DNA of 64,000 nt from Chondrosia reniformis (lineage: Eukaryota; Porifera; Demospongiae; Chondrillida; Chondrillidae). Every line of letters begins with the position of its first letter. Positions within the stretch are counted from its first letter, which is position 1. Both the position numbers and the translations under genes were made by a program. The DNA lies in assembly GCA_947172415.1 (NCBI GenBank), contig OX359193.1, forward strand, positions 1,482,501 through 1,546,500. Direction: 5' to 3'. Below, one piece after another: positions 21,580 through 33,274 of this stretch. Under the pieces are notes generated by a model that worked only from the letters and a program-made list of their open reading frames with translations, made no database searches and had not been told where the DNA came from.

Positions 21580-24358
21580 CTACCAGGCTTGAGCCAGCCT
21601 CCTCATTCTGCGTGTGTTCCTATCTTGATCTCTCATCTTCTTCTCCATTTCTGCTTCTGTTAGTAACTGCACATTGGGGCTCCACTCATCCAGTACATTG
21701 GGAGTCCTTAGGGCCACCTCTATGGGGGGTAGTGCTTCACTACATACACAGAACCGCATAGCAAAGTAGTTGACCTTAATAGTACAAAGCACACAAGTTA
21801 TTCAAATATATGATAGGGATATATCTTCTAGCTGCACCAAACTTATCTTTGAGATGGTTCATCCGTAGTCTTTTGAGCGTCTAGGGATGCAGTTTGTTTC
21901 TTGAGAATTGAATGTTCTGACCCTTGGGGTCTACTTCAGTGACTGATGGTGACTGCTATAGGCTCTATAGACGCTCAAAAGACTAAAGATGAACCATCTC
22001 AAAGATAGATTATTCAATGTTTATACCAGGAGAATAAACCTGCAAATCATTGAAATTTCATAATACATTACTATACATAATGTATGTACCAATACACAAT
22101 ATGGTACGTATATAACTATAGCAACTGAGACAATGTATTGGTGATCCTTGTGATATTAGATGTCCAAAACAGCATAGCTTGATGGATGGTCCAAATTTCA
22201 CTAACCTGAATGCATAAGCTTTAGCATGCCAACTAAGTTGACCCCTAATGGAATATGCTATGGTGGAGGGAAATTCCCCACCAAGTCCCAGATCTGCACA
22301 TAACTGTTGAGCAAATTGTTCTGGACTATTGAGTGGATTTGAAAGATCCCATTCAAACTGATCCACCAATGACACATTGCCAACATGAATGTTAAGCTAT
22401 AATAGTTCCAATTTAAGCAATCACATACATATAGGTATGTACGTACGTACATACGTATATACATATAAAACACAAAATATTGTGGGATTCATGATCAAGT
22501 TAAAATTGTATCAGCTTCAACAAATTTTTTGAAGAGACATACATGTACATGTATATTATTTATAATTGACGAAGAATTATGGATCAAAACATTCTAAGTT
22601 GATATGAATGTACATATGTAGTTATTTCACAATAAGAACTAATTTATATCCTCAAATTGTTAACCAGAGTCCTATTAAAGTTCTAACAGAGTAATGACAA
22701 TCTAATTTGTCTTTGAGTATGTAACCACACATTACACAAAAATTTGACATTACAAACCAACTGTACATACATACCTTGACTACAACCCTTCTATCTTCTT
22801 CATCCTGAGGAATGATATCAGTGTTGAACTGTTCCAATTGCTGCCTAATTGTCTGTGCTATAGGTTGCAGGAATGTTCCAGTAGGGAGTTCCAGGTCATC
22901 ACACAAAATTTCAGCAAATCTCTCAGGTGTTAAAATGGTCTCTAAAACACGACACACCAGAGTACAGTACAATATATGTACGTACATACATCATCAATTG
23001 TTTTTACCTTAGGTAACTCTACGTAAGTGCATACTATACCATTTTTATTCCATAAGAATGTGTCCCTGAGTTTCTGTCCATCAACATCAATGTCCAATCT
23101 TATGGGTACTAATACTTCTGGTTGCGACGCTGCTTCATAGAGGAGATCAAGATCTCTGTCATCATAGCTACAGAAATATCAAATAACTATGAAATTGTAG
23201 ACATACAAAGATTTTTTCTAAATGTCCTAAATTTATCTTGAAATAAGTTCATATTTTAGTCTTTTGAGCATCTAAAGACACATAAATTGGATGTTTCAAA
23301 CCTGGTTTTTTTTTATCAGTGACTGATGGTGACTGTTAGAGGTTGCCTCTTTTATAGAGAAGGCCCTCAGAGTCAAAACATCCGATTCTCAAGAAACAAA
23401 CTGCATGTCTGTAGACAATCAAAAGACTAAAGATGAACCACCTTAAAGACATTCCCCTTGCTCACCATGTCTGAGCACTCTTTATCTTGTGTGGTGTATT
23501 TCTGGGATGAGGAATGAGACTAGATGGAGGGACAGAGTCGAGATGAAAGGAGGTTCCAGGAATCTGAGTCATCCATGACTGCTTTTTCCTCAAATTGACA
23601 GCACTGGTATGCTGGGAAGGCGTACGATCCATGGAACTACACAATATTGAAGGATTATGACCATGAGTCACTATTGGACATGACAACCTAACCCTTGCAA
23701 AGGATTTGTATAGATGCATAATCTAACACACCACTTTTCAACATGCTACATCTACTTTAGAGTAAAAGGCCTACAGATTACATAGGTATGTATGTACATA
23801 TATGAATATGCTCAATGAATATATATATGTACTTATGTATGCAGGGCCAAGTGGAGAAGAAGAAGGCGGAAACTCTTGTATCCTCATCCAAAGCTCTTTC
23901 CATGTTAAAAATGGTGTGTTAGATTATTCATACATATACGTATGTACACATATGTGTTTCAGAGGTACTATAAGTCATGAATACAGAATGAGGTGGCATA
24001 CACTACTCACTCACCTGGAGTAATTCTGATCCAAACTAGAAATAGATGAGATTGCCCTATATCTATCTTCGTTTCCCGTCAGAATATCATCAACTTCGTG
24101 TGTCTTTACAATCCACACATTAGAGGACACGAGAGCGGGATTGTGTCCCTCCTTCACAAGAATCTCCCTCTCTTTAGGAGACAAATTACGTTTGGATAAG
24201 TTGGGAAACTTCTTGTAGAGACTACCTCTGAAGAGCCGAAGATAGTTTCCCACCTCGCTACCAAACATGTAATCTTCGCCATCTGGAAGACGGAAGCTCA
24301 TTGGCTTGGGACCGTACGTCTTCAATGTGGTACACAGTTTCCTATTCTCCACGGCCAT
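21580..24358 (-). CDS. SMARCB1: SWI/SNF core subunit SNF5/INI1/BAF47
   Basis: Six coding exons: 24358-24015, 23636-23466, 23167-23040, 22941-22775, 22396-22206, 21739-21580. They give 386 residues, one more than the human protein as I recall it. The N-terminal winged-helix region has [20 protein letters not shown]. Repeat 1 spans about 186-240 ([18 protein letters not shown] ... [12 protein letters not shown]). Repeat 2 spans about 265-310 ([19 protein letters not shown] ... [11 protein letters not shown]). The C-terminal basic helix has [16 protein letters not shown]5 binds the nucleosome acidic patch through this helix and is a core subunit of BAF remodelers in the nucleus. All phases are consistent and the gene looks intact. 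Confidence 0.97.
21842..22010. repeat. R2 fold-back MITE
   Basis: Left CTTATCTTTGAGATGGTTC ... TTTTGAGCGTCTAG and right GACGCTCAAAAGACTAAAG ... CCATCTCAAAGATAG are inverted. Family members are at 4331-4497, 23230-23452 and 44249-44381. It lies in the last intron of SMARCB1. Confidence 0.75.
23230..23452. repeat. R2 fold-back MITE, longer copy
   Basis: Same termini as the R2 family (TAGTCTTTTGAGCATCTA on the left, AAAAGACTAAAGATGAACCA on the right). The internal region includes GTGACTGATGGTGACTG, shared with the 21842 copy. It lies in an intron of SMARCB1, ending 14 bp before exon 2. Confidence 0.65.
23732..23925. repeat. R1 element, rearranged copy
   Basis: A plus-orientation fragment (CTACTTTAGAGTAAAAGGCC) is followed by a minus-orientation fragment (GGGCCAAGTGGAGAAGAAGA ... 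TCATCCAAAGCTCTTTCC). This suggests two broken copies or an inversion. It lies in intron 1 of SMARCB1. Confidence 0.45.
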
Positions 24359-24629
24359 CTTGTCACTAATGAGTCGTTAATGCATACAAATTGGATGACA
24401 TTGTGTAAGTTTATATGTATAATTATGTACGCAGTTTGATGCTTATTCTCTTTGAGTATCCGAAAACCATACACCTGTAATAAATATGTAGTATTTCTCT
24501 CTTCCAATATGCGATGATGAGATTTCAGTATCTATGATCTCACCCTCCAATCGCGCATTTGCGGGTAGTAACGCTAGACCTTAAATAGTCGCTAGGGGAA
24601 ATCCCGGTCGCCAAGGTTACGATATTAAA
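24359..24629. promoter_or_regulatory. divergent promoter interval, SMARCB1 / TCHP
   Basis: 271 bp lie between the two start codons. The TCHP-proximal part (about 24530-24629) is richer in CpG than its surroundings. No TATA box is evident. It likely drives both housekeeping-type genes. Confidence 0.5.
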
Positions 24630-27600
24630 ATGGCTCTACCCACACTACAGCCGTATTATCTGACTAAACGAAACGCTGCTGCTCCGGAGAACATTATCGT
24701 TAGAAGAAGAACGCAGCAGAGAGATTTCAAAGAGGCTTGGTCACGAAATGCGCAGTACTTCAACCAATCAGATGTGTCCGCGACAAAGGCAAATGAGTGG
24801 ACTTCGACCAAGGCGTTTCAGGAAAGGTGAGTGTGGTATGGCATTTCACAAGAAATAGACAGTGTTTGACGACCTGTTTTTGTCTCAAATTATTTAAGTA
24901 TGGATGCTTATCACAATATAATCGAGAAAGAAGAAAAGATAAAAAGGCTTCAGGAAAGAAGAAAGAAACTACAAATTATGTTGGAAGATGAGAGACTACA
25001 ATTAGCCGTATGCAAGTGTAGTGAAAGAAATGTATTATACACACATACATACATAAGAGTTTAAAAGTTTCAGTCAGTGCAAAGGTATTTAGTAAATTCA
25101 CCATTGAACCAAGGTGACACTACCCACTGCTGTGTTTAGATTATTTAGTTGGGGGGAGGGGGGGTGCATAACTGATAATCCCATTTAAATAAGAACAAAC
25201 ATACCTATGACAGAATTCCAAATATTGAATTTCCAAATTTCAAGAAGGGATAGATTTTAACAAGATGAATGCCACCCTCCTAAACGCAGCCCTGCTACCT
25301 ACATACATATATATGTATGTGTAATGGATGGTTGAAGTACTAAATACTACATTACAGCTGTTTGTTGTTTCTGTCATCAATTACTTCTATCCATTACTGA
25401 TTGCATAATATAGGCAGAATTAGAAGAACAGGAAAATGATGTTGATGGTCGACTCTCTCAGATGAAGGACAGAGCAGAAGAACTGAAAAGTGCCAGGGAA
25501 CATGAACGTAAAGTTCTTGCTAACAAGAAGTTGCACGAACATTGGAGAAACAACAATCCTGATATTAGAAAGGTATTGTAAATGCCTTAAGATTAGTAAT
25601 TTTCACTAAATTAATGTCATAATCACTAGGTTTAAGCTGAAAATGGTTGTGCCTTCCCCCACTCCCGAGATTTAGCCAATTTTCACTTAATTCCAACCTA
25701 TACCCTCTATTTCTCGAAACTTTGGGTTACCCCTGAAAATATTTCCTAAAAACCCTGGTACTGGTACGTATATGTTAAACTTCTATCTGTGTCTCCTCTG
25801 CAGAAAGTTGCTAAAATATATTAGTATAAGTAACACCTACGTATATACTTACATATCAAAACATTAGAAAGTAGTTGGGTATCATTATGTACGTACTTTA
25901 TATACTATAGTACGTATGTTATATTATGTATTATTTGACAGCTTGAAATGAAGCAGTTTGAGAAGTCTGTACAAGGCAATTGGTCCTCTCAGATAAATGA
26001 AAAGAAAAAGGTTGGCAATAGCTGATAGTGATAATGTCCGCATTACGTACATAATACATACGTATTTCATTACAGTGCTTTGAAAGCTGATCTTGCCCTG
26101 TGCCTAACATACATATATATATGTATGTGATACACAACAGATTAATGCAGTGTTTTTATTACTATATATAGCAAAGAGAGGTTGAGGAGCAGGAGAAGGC
26201 TCTGTATGAAGAGGCTATGGAGAGAGAAAGAATGGAAGTGCTGAGACAAGAAAGGAAACAAAAGGAGCAAAAGAAAATGTAATTATTCATTATTTATTAC
26301 TTCTGTTTATCATGCAAATTGGGCATGTACTATGTTCTTGTGTGTGTGTATAGCATACGTATGTACGTGTGTGAACCTTATAACTTTCATTACTCGTGAT
26401 ACTTTACAGTGAAGAGAAGGGAAGAGCAGCCATACTTCAGTCTCAGATGCAGGAGATTAGGGAGAGACAGGCAGAAGCTGCATTAATGGAGCAGCAGAGA
26501 TCATCTCTTCTTAAGGAGCAAGCAGAATTAGAAAAAGCAGTAAGACAACCAACACTGCATGTATGTACGTACGTACATCAGTGGACTCTGGATTTACCCC
26601 ACCCACTCATGTCTCCCGAGGAGCTCAATTAAAAGTCCCCTATTTTTCCATGTATAGCTTATTTGAAATGATAAGCATACCACATGTATTCAAAATGTCA
26701 CTGATAGGGAAAGACATGAGAACGAAAAATCATATCAGTGCTACGTAACTCAGTTGGTCAAAGCAGGTTGACCACCATTTATTACCAAATCAATTTAATG
26801 CATACCTACGTATGTACTTTTCAATGATTTCTATTTGGCTATATAAGCAGTTTTGAACTCACCAACTCTCTGTAGTTGACCTTTTGTACGTAACTGTAAT
26901 CCTAGAAATTGCATTTTTGTTACTCACACATTTGTAATATGTTTGTCTTTGGTTGTTTGCCCCTATACTCTACACTTTAGCACTAGTACTGTTTTAGCAT
27001 TCTTCACATACTTTTATTTGAAAGATATTTGTACCAACATCTATAGTCAGGGCAACTAGACATGATAATGAACAGGACATTTAGTCAATCCTTTTGGAAT
27101 GTTATTTATTATTTGATGATCACTATATTTTTGGTAACGTACATTTGTAGGAGTTAAGACTTAAAGAGATGGAAGAGCAAAGGAAAAAGAGTGAGCTAGG
27201 GTAAGTCTACTGTATTCTGCAGCCCACTCCATCTAACCATTTAATGGCTATTATAGATACGTACGTATGTACATATGTACGTACGTATGTACTTAGGAAT
27301 GATGATACGTAACATATGTGGTGACTTACATATGTACATATATACATATTCTAGGATGTTGAGAGATTATTTGTGGACTGAAAAATCAATGTGCACACAT
27401 ATACGTATATGTATGTTTTCTTAAGAACTAGCATTTAATACACTGAACCTATGTACTATACTCTTCATTGTTGACACAGTCAAAGATGTGTCCTATAGAG
27501 ACAGATGATTGAACCGTGCTGTATGGTATTAATCAGTAAATGTAAATACTTGTTCCATCAAGTAACTGATAACCTTATCTGTTTCTGTGTATATGTTTGC

Positions 27601-30023
27601 ACAATAATTTATTTGAATTTATTATGCGATCACTGGTAGCCATTTTTAATAGGACTTTGGTCCCCCATCCAAGATTAGACTTCGGTCACTTGGCTGGTTT
27701 GGCGTAATATTTTCCAGTGAATATTTTACTTATCAATTTATTTGAAATGAACCTTTTAAATGTTTGTACATACATACCAACTTTACACATAAATGAAAAT
27801 CTAAAATACCATTTTCCTAAATGCTATGCCTATTCTGTAAAAGAGCCTATAGGGGAACTAAACCTGAAGAGAGCTTTGGATGAGTCTTTTCTTCCTTCTT
27901 TTCCCCCTTCTTTCGTCTTCTTCTCCACTGGGTCACAGACATCCATTTCTGGGAATTCCACCCTTCATCAGTGATCCTGGGAATCTTTGTCTTTTTCTTT
28001 ATCTTGATCTTCTGTGAATCCTTGGCAATATACATACTTACTTAATATCTAAGTAATTGTCATTTATGTATATGCAAAGGTTTTAAATTTATATACATAT
28101 ATAGGCGTGTACTTGTTCGACAAGCTAAGGCACAGTTGCGTCGCAAAAGCCAACGTGTTCAAGAAGAACTGGAATTGGACTTGAGAATCTTGGAAGGTCT
28201 GGTTTCATCAGAGAAAGAGGAGAATGCATTAAGAACAGCCAGAAGGGATAAGGCTAGAGCTGATGCTGAATGGATGCAGGATGTGGTTAGACAGCAGCTC
28301 CAGCTAGAGAAGGAGAGAGAGGCAGAACTGGACATTATGTACCAGTCAGTTATGTAGCTAACATGTACTTATATATATGTACGTACATACATAGCTGGAT
28401 ACTATTATTTGTGTTACCTGCAAAAAACCTTGGAATCTTGTGTTGTATGCTACAAAGGGAAGAAGCTCTAAGGATGTGGAATAAAAGAGAAGCTGAGTGG
28501 GAGAAGGAGAGACAAGCTCGGGAGAGATTAATGAACGATGTTTTAGCTGAGAGACAGAAACAAATTGACACAAAAATAGAACTCCTTGAAGAGAAACAGG
28601 TACGTATGTACGTATGTATGCAATTGTAAAAGTTGATCGTCACAGTATGCATGTACGTATACATATATGTACGTACATACGTATATTTGCATGAAAAGGT
28701 AGTTAATTTCACAAAATCTGTGAAATGGCTATCTGTATATTTCCATTCAATAAGGCTGAATCAATACAAAGACGAGAAGACCTATTACAAGAATTAGAAT
28801 ATGACAAACAGTTAACAAGAAGGGACCGAGAGAATGCCAGTGAAGCAGTGACACACAGAGCCAAGGAGCTTAAGGAGCAAGTAGTAGAGAAGAAAAGGCA
28901 GGCTGAAAAGGCAAAGAAACAATACCAACTTCAACTACAAGAACAGAGGTACATACGTACATGCATGCATATGAATGAACATAAGACCTAAGGTTTTCAT
29001 CAAGACAAAGAATACTGATTTTTATCTGTATAATTTCATAAGCCTCTAATATGTGTTATCAACGTTCATATGGGTATGTATGGTACGTGCGGTAAATTAG
29101 TTTCTACCAAACTTTGAAGGTAATTGCGAAGAAGTTACTCCGTAGGTAGTAGCAAAGTTCGAAGCTTCAAATGGAAACTAGTTTTCCGTATGTACCGTAT
29201 ATACGTATGTAGTTTGCATTTGTATAGGGATGCTTGCCTCTTGTATGAAATGTACATACATACGTATATAAGTGTTTATTAATGCATAAAGCATTTGACA
29301 TGTAAAAAGTCTTGGTTGTTAATTAATACAAGATATTGCTTGTATCATGTATTTACACATGTGATGGTAGCTGATGTATGAATTTAGGAGAATGGAGGAG
29401 GAATTTGAAGAATTAATGAGGATTGAAGAAGATGCCATTACAGCAAGAGGTTACCAACCACAGGTACGTATGTATGTATATGTCAATACTTTATCATTAA
29501 ATATTACTATATGTACATACATACATACGTACGTACGTACATATTAATACAGTCGACTCCTGAAATAGCCAACACCATAATTGTTCATTATAAAAGAAGT
29601 TCTTTATAACCAAATGTACGTACTTTATTTGTATATAACTATACAAATAAACTACTCGTCAGTGCAGTATGAATACAGCAAACAGCTGTAGAATGCTTAC
29701 AAAATTAAAATTACATATTAATGGTACTCAGGGTGGACTTTGTAACTGAACTCGTCACAAATACCCTTCTCCTTCCTCCCTTTATCCACTTCGTCCAGTA
29801 ACTTTGGTTTAAGATTGATAAATAAAGCCGTTTTTGGCTTCACACATACATAATCATAAGTTAACACGTTCGTTATAATAGAAGTTTGTTTGTTATAAAC
29901 AGAAGGAATTGAATGGACAGGATGTACATACTAAGCTCAAATGCTTCATATTCACTGTGTGTTTTAATTGTGTTTTTATATGTACTTCAGGAATATGGCA
30001 AAAAGAAGTATGCCTGGATGTGA
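24630..30023 (+). CDS. TCHP: trichoplein-like coiled-coil protein
   Basis: Twelve coding exons: 24630-24826, 24899-25007, 25414-25572, 25942-26010, 26172-26278, 26410-26539, 27151-27200, 28105-28344, 28458-28599, 28755-28948, 29388-29463, 29991-30023. They give 501 residues, close to human trichoplein. Family features seen: the MALPTL start, [20 protein letters not shown] near the N-terminus, [10 protein letters not shown], the block [14 protein letters not shown] with [15 protein letters not shown], and an end of GYQPQ then YGKKKYAW. The rest is charged heptad coiled coil. In vertebrates TCHP sits at the mother centriole, activates Aurora A to restrain cilium growth, and binds keratin filaments; the centriolar role is the likelier one here. 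Confidence 0.95.
26172..26539 (+). other. TCHP: coiled-coil exons 5-6 of TCHP
   Basis: These exons are rich in Glu, Lys, Arg and Gln with heptad spacing. They start at CAAAGAGAGGTTGAGG and end at the GTAAGA donor at 26540. They are listed because this low-complexity stretch is easily over-extended by open-frame reading: the open frame runs on past the donor to about 26632 but is non-coding there. Confidence 0.6.
27638..27722 (-). repeat. R4 dispersed element copy
   Basis: Reverse complement shares CAGCCAAGTGACCGAAGTCT and TCCTATTAAAAATGGC with copies at 59800-59890 and 60878-60975. It lies in a TCHP intron. Confidence 0.55.
27794..27991 (+). repeat. R1 dispersed element, full copy
   Basis: Near-complete copy with ACCATTTTCCTAAATGCTAT, AGGGGAACTAAACCTGAAGA, CTTCTTCTCCACTGGGTCAC and the end CATCAGTGATCCTGGGAATC. 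It lies in TCHP intron 7. Confidence 0.75.
29089..29188. repeat. short fold-back element
   Basis: About 100 bp with imperfect inverted ends (CGGTAAATTAGTTTCTACC against CGGAAAACTAGTTTCCATT). An inner match of ACTTTGAAGG with TTCGAACTTTG is also present. It is less AT-rich than its flanks and lies in a TCHP intron. Confidence 0.5.
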
Positions 30024-30405
30024 TATCAAATTGGCACCTTGTGCTCCACAGGACATTTGTGTGTGCATGTGTGCTGTGTGTTCATGAATTGTTTATCTGT
30101 CTTGAAAATGTACATACATAGTTGGTACAGTATGCATAATACAATGTATGTAACATTTTTGTATCAAAATATAGTACATATATGTAATACAGTCTGTTTT
30201 ATAAAATATTTTATCTTGTACTGTTGCTGCATGTACGTACTTGCAACTACGTATATAGCAATGAAAAGAGTGCAATATTGTGTAAAATTTAGTGCAGATA
30301 CATAAATCTTACAAGTTTTGCAGGTGCATGTGTACATTTGCAGTTAAGTGTGAAGATGGTGTGAAATGAAAAAAATGATTCAGAATTAAATTAGATACAG
30401 CTTGT
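30024..30405. other. short intergenic stretch after TCHP
   Basis: 3' region of TCHP converging on the minus-strand orphan gene that ends at 30406. The duplicated block containing that gene starts at about 30255. No separate gene seen. Confidence 0.5.
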
Positions 30406-30951
30406 TTATATCTGTATTTCTGTTCTTTCTGCAACAAGCAGTGAGGAACCTTTAGGTGGCCGTGACCTGAGCTTGACTAAGACTAGTCCCAAGTCTTCTA
30501 CATCCTGATCCTGATCATGAGGTGGCTTGTAATGCAACAAGTAAGAATTTCCTTTGTACTTTGTCATTAATGCTGAGGAGGATTTACCTGGTCCAAAAAA
30601 CTGTTGAAAGAAAAAGTGCATGGCCTCTTCTGAGTTGTCTGTTAGATTAAGGAAAAGGCTATTTCTAGTAGGGCCATTTCCACTTGCAGCTTTGAAATAA
30701 GTCCTGTTACCAGCACTGCTGTTAGATAATCTTATGCTGTAAAGATTCCCCACCTGGGGACACTGGATAGGTTGTTTGAGAGACAGTTCACTGTTCACTG
30801 AAGTTGCTGTGAACATTGTTCCTTTTGGAGTGCTCAGAGAGAAAATGTTGCTGTCTGACACATTCCAGCTAACTTGCTTCGAATTAATGTTGCCAGGATA
30901 GAGCTTTAGAATAAACAAGAAGGAGATACAGGAGACTGCAATGGCAGGCAT
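30406..30951 (-). CDS. small secreted protein of unknown function, copy 1
   Basis: Single-exon gene of 181 residues; I do not recognise the family. The N-terminus (MPAIAVSCISFLFILKLYPG) looks like a signal peptide. Several N-glycosylation sequons follow (NVS, NLS-free NSS, NRT, NLT). There is an aromatic patch (HFFFQQFFGPG) and then a conserved TKYKGNSYLLHYK segment, and no transmembrane helix near the end. A TATAAAA box lies about 125 bp upstream. The paralogue at 32609-33148 differs by whole-codon indels and mostly conservative changes, indicating that both are real coding genes. It ends ...VAERTEIQI, slightly longer than copy 2. Confidence 0.75.
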   Translation of the reverse strand: MPAIAVSCISFLFILKLYPGNINSKQVSWNVSDSNIFSLSTPKGTMFTATSVNSELSLKQPIQCPQVGNLYSIRLSNSSAGNRTYFKAASGNGPTRNSLFLNLTDNSEEAMHFFFQQFFGPGKSSSALMTKYKGNSYLLHYKPPHDQDQDVEDLGLVLVKLRSRPPKGSSLLVAERTEIQI

Positions 30952-31075
30952 CTTTCTTTTCCAAAAGTTACTGTTACAAGATTCTTATAATTGATACACA
31001 CAATATTTTCCTCAGATCTATGTACTTTCTTCTGATTCTTCTGATTGGGCTGCTTACAGGTGCAATGAGGATTCC

Positions 31076-31082
31076 TTTTATA
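31076..31082 (-). promoter_or_regulatory. TATA box of orphan gene copy 1
   Basis: GGCTATAAAAGGAATCC on the minus strand, about 125 bp upstream of the ATG at 30949-30951. It is conserved at the same distance in the other copy. One of very few clear TATA boxes in this window. Confidence 0.65.
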
Positions 31083-31332
31083 GCCTTTGCTTTCCTGTGA
31101 TCTAATGGGAAAGGCCCCTTAGGAATGTTTGGAACTGATCACCTGTGTTAATAATTATGCACTGTATGCAGACCACGAATATACCTAGCGAATCACCAGA
31201 TATTACACAGAATATATATATGACATGTATATACTGCACCTACACCTTAAATGCCTTTGTTTACAGAGCATTTTTTAATTTAAAACTCTTCAATTCTCTG
31301 AAATTTACTAAAATCTGCCCTTAGTTGCTGAT

Positions 31333-32456
31333 ATTCAATTTACACCAGCTCTCCGGTGGTTGATGGTGGCCAGCACAACCCATTGATAGTTTAAAGATGT
31401 CCTCTCCGACTGGAAATGGGCTGGGTCTTGATAATATCAGCTTATTATGATAAGAGAATCACTAGAAATGAAGACTAATTACTGCCTTGTTTCAATTGCT
31501 TCTTTCTTGACAATGTTTTTCCCTCTTCATGATGTTGAGATTGATTACAATTACTTGTGGTTTGATTATCACTTCGATTATTCATGAATTGCACAATACA
31601 TTCTAACAAATAATTGCATGAGTTAATTGCTCAATGTGTGACATACGTACGGTACAGGTCAAAAGAAACTTGGCGATTTCCGCAAGGGTTTGTATGGGAA
31701 TCCGCAAATTTTCTGCGTACTGCTGTACAGCCATTTGCGGTTTGCCATATCAGCATCTGCGGTTATCGTCAGCGATGTTTGTAAACAAACGAACAATACG
31801 TACGTACGTACGTAAGGTGTCGATAGGGAAGCCATGCAATCTACGAAGAAAATTGATACGTTACGTATGTCGAGCATTTCGATCTTTACCTACCTATAAG
31901 TATCGTCAAAATAAATAATACGAAAGTATGTAGTCAACAATAAAATAATTAATACAATGTATACAAACGTACGTACGTATAATAAAGAAACTTAGTCTAA
32001 AAGTGTACGAGATGAGGAATGCTATTGATGATTTTGACCTGTACCGTATATCCTAGCCATATGTGTATATTTACATACATCCAGATCTCAAATTGACTGC
32101 AATACGTATACTAAGTTGAACAATTTGTGTTATACTTTTGCATGATTAAAGTATATCACATGTTTATTACTATAAAAGAGATATTGATGCTACATTGTTC
32201 TTCCATAATACAGATCATTAATAATAATGTATACATATGCCTTATATGGTATGTACAAAATATTGCAGGATATATTATGGTAGTAATAAGTATATATATA
32301 CATACGTATGTGTGAGGACAATAATAAAACTATATATAGATATATAGATATACACAGTTCTGCAAAGAAATAGAAGGAACAAAGTAAAGTTGAATTAAAT
32401 GGTGTTTAGCTTTATATATGATTGTATACATTCCTTCTCTTTCTGCATAGCAATGA
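31333..32456. other. spacer between the duplicated orphan genes
   Basis: No supported gene. The first 300 bp is ordinary AT-rich DNA. About 31650-31880 is unusually CpG-rich with repeated ccgcaa words and a 94-codon open frame that I cannot assign. The remainder is AT-rich with ATAT and ACGT runs. Confidence 0.5.
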
Positions 32457-32608
32457 AAAGAGTACAAAATTGTGTAAAATTTACTGCAGGTACATAAATC
32501 TTATATAACTTTAATTTTGGAGGTGCATGTGTATGTTTGCAGTTAGGTGTGTGAAATGAAAAAAAATGATTTAGAATTAAACTAGACACAGCTTGTTTAT
32601 ATCTGTAT

Positions 32609-33148
32609 TCATTTTCTTTCTGCAACAAGCATTAAGGAACCTCTAGGTGGCCTTGACCTGAGCTTGACTAAGACTAGTCCCAAGTCTTCTACATCCTGAT
32701 CCTGATCATGAGGTGGCTTGTAATGCAACAAGTAAGAATTTCCTTTGTACTTTGTCATTAATGCTGAGGAAGATTTACCTGGTCCAAAAAACTGTTGAAA
32801 GAAAAAGTGCATGGCCTCTTCTGAGTTGTCTGTTAGATTAAGGAAAAGGTTGTTCTCATTGCCAGTTGTGTCATTATCACCTGCAGCGTTGAAATAAGTC
32901 CTGTTACCAGCACTGCTGTTAGATAATCTTATGCTGTAAAGATTCCCCACCTGGGGGCACTGGATAGGTTGTTTGAGGGACAGTTCACTGTTGTTCACTA
33001 AAGTTGCTGTGAACATTGTTCCTTTTGGAGTACTCAGAGAGAAAATGTTGTCTGACACATTCCAGCTAACTTGTTTTGAATAAATGTTGCCAGGATAGAG
33101 CTTTAGAATGAACAGGAAGGAGATACAGGAGACTGCAATGGCGGGCAT
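32609..33148 (-). CDS. small secreted protein of unknown function, copy 2
   Basis: 179 residues, intronless, the same family as 30406-30951. Signal peptide, sequons, the HFFFQQFFGPG patch and the GNSYLLHYKPP segment are all kept. The middle loop differs (FNAAGDNDTTGNENNLF here against FKAASGNGPTRNSLF in copy 1) with in-frame length change, and the C-terminus stops at VAERK. A TATAAAA box sits at 33275-33281. Function unknown; secretion is inferred only from the N-terminus. Confidence 0.75.
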   Translation of the reverse strand: MPAIAVSCISFLFILKLYPGNIYSKQVSWNVSDNIFSLSTPKGTMFTATLVNNSELSLKQPIQCPQVGNLYSIRLSNSSAGNRTYFNAAGDNDTTGNENNLFLNLTDNSEEAMHFFFQQFFGPGKSSSALMTKYKGNSYLLHYKPPHDQDQDVEDLGLVLVKLRSRPPRGSLMLVAERK

Positions 33149-33274
33149 CTTTCTTTTCCAAAAAAATTACTGTTACAAGATTCTAATATTTGATACACAC
33201 AATATTTTCCTCAGATCTATGTACTTTCTTCTGGTTCTTCTGATTGGGCTGCTTACAGGTGCAATGAGGATTCC

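Larger units (their letters stand above)
30255..31332. repeat. tandem duplication, copy 1
   Basis: About 1078 bp that align at high identity with 32457-33550, including coding region, TATA box, upstream sequence and 3' flank. The copies are in direct orientation and separated by about 1.1 kb of unrelated DNA. Edges: ATAGCAATGAAAAGAGT on the left, CCTTAGTTGCTGAT on the right. Confidence 0.92.

Noticed and set aside
26741-26790. tRNA-like start (TAACTCAGTTGGTCAAAGCA)
   Set aside because: No B box, no anticodon arm and no 3' acceptor partner follow; probably chance or a heavily decayed SINE.
28350-28712. Minus-strand open frames overlapping TCHP exon 9
   Set aside because: Complement of coiled-coil coding sequence; composition (Ser/Leu/Phe-rich) is the expected shadow.
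31634-31918. 94-codon open frame in the CpG-rich island
   Set aside because: No recognisable domain, unusual composition and no homologous counterpart in the other spacer; reported only as a composition anomaly.
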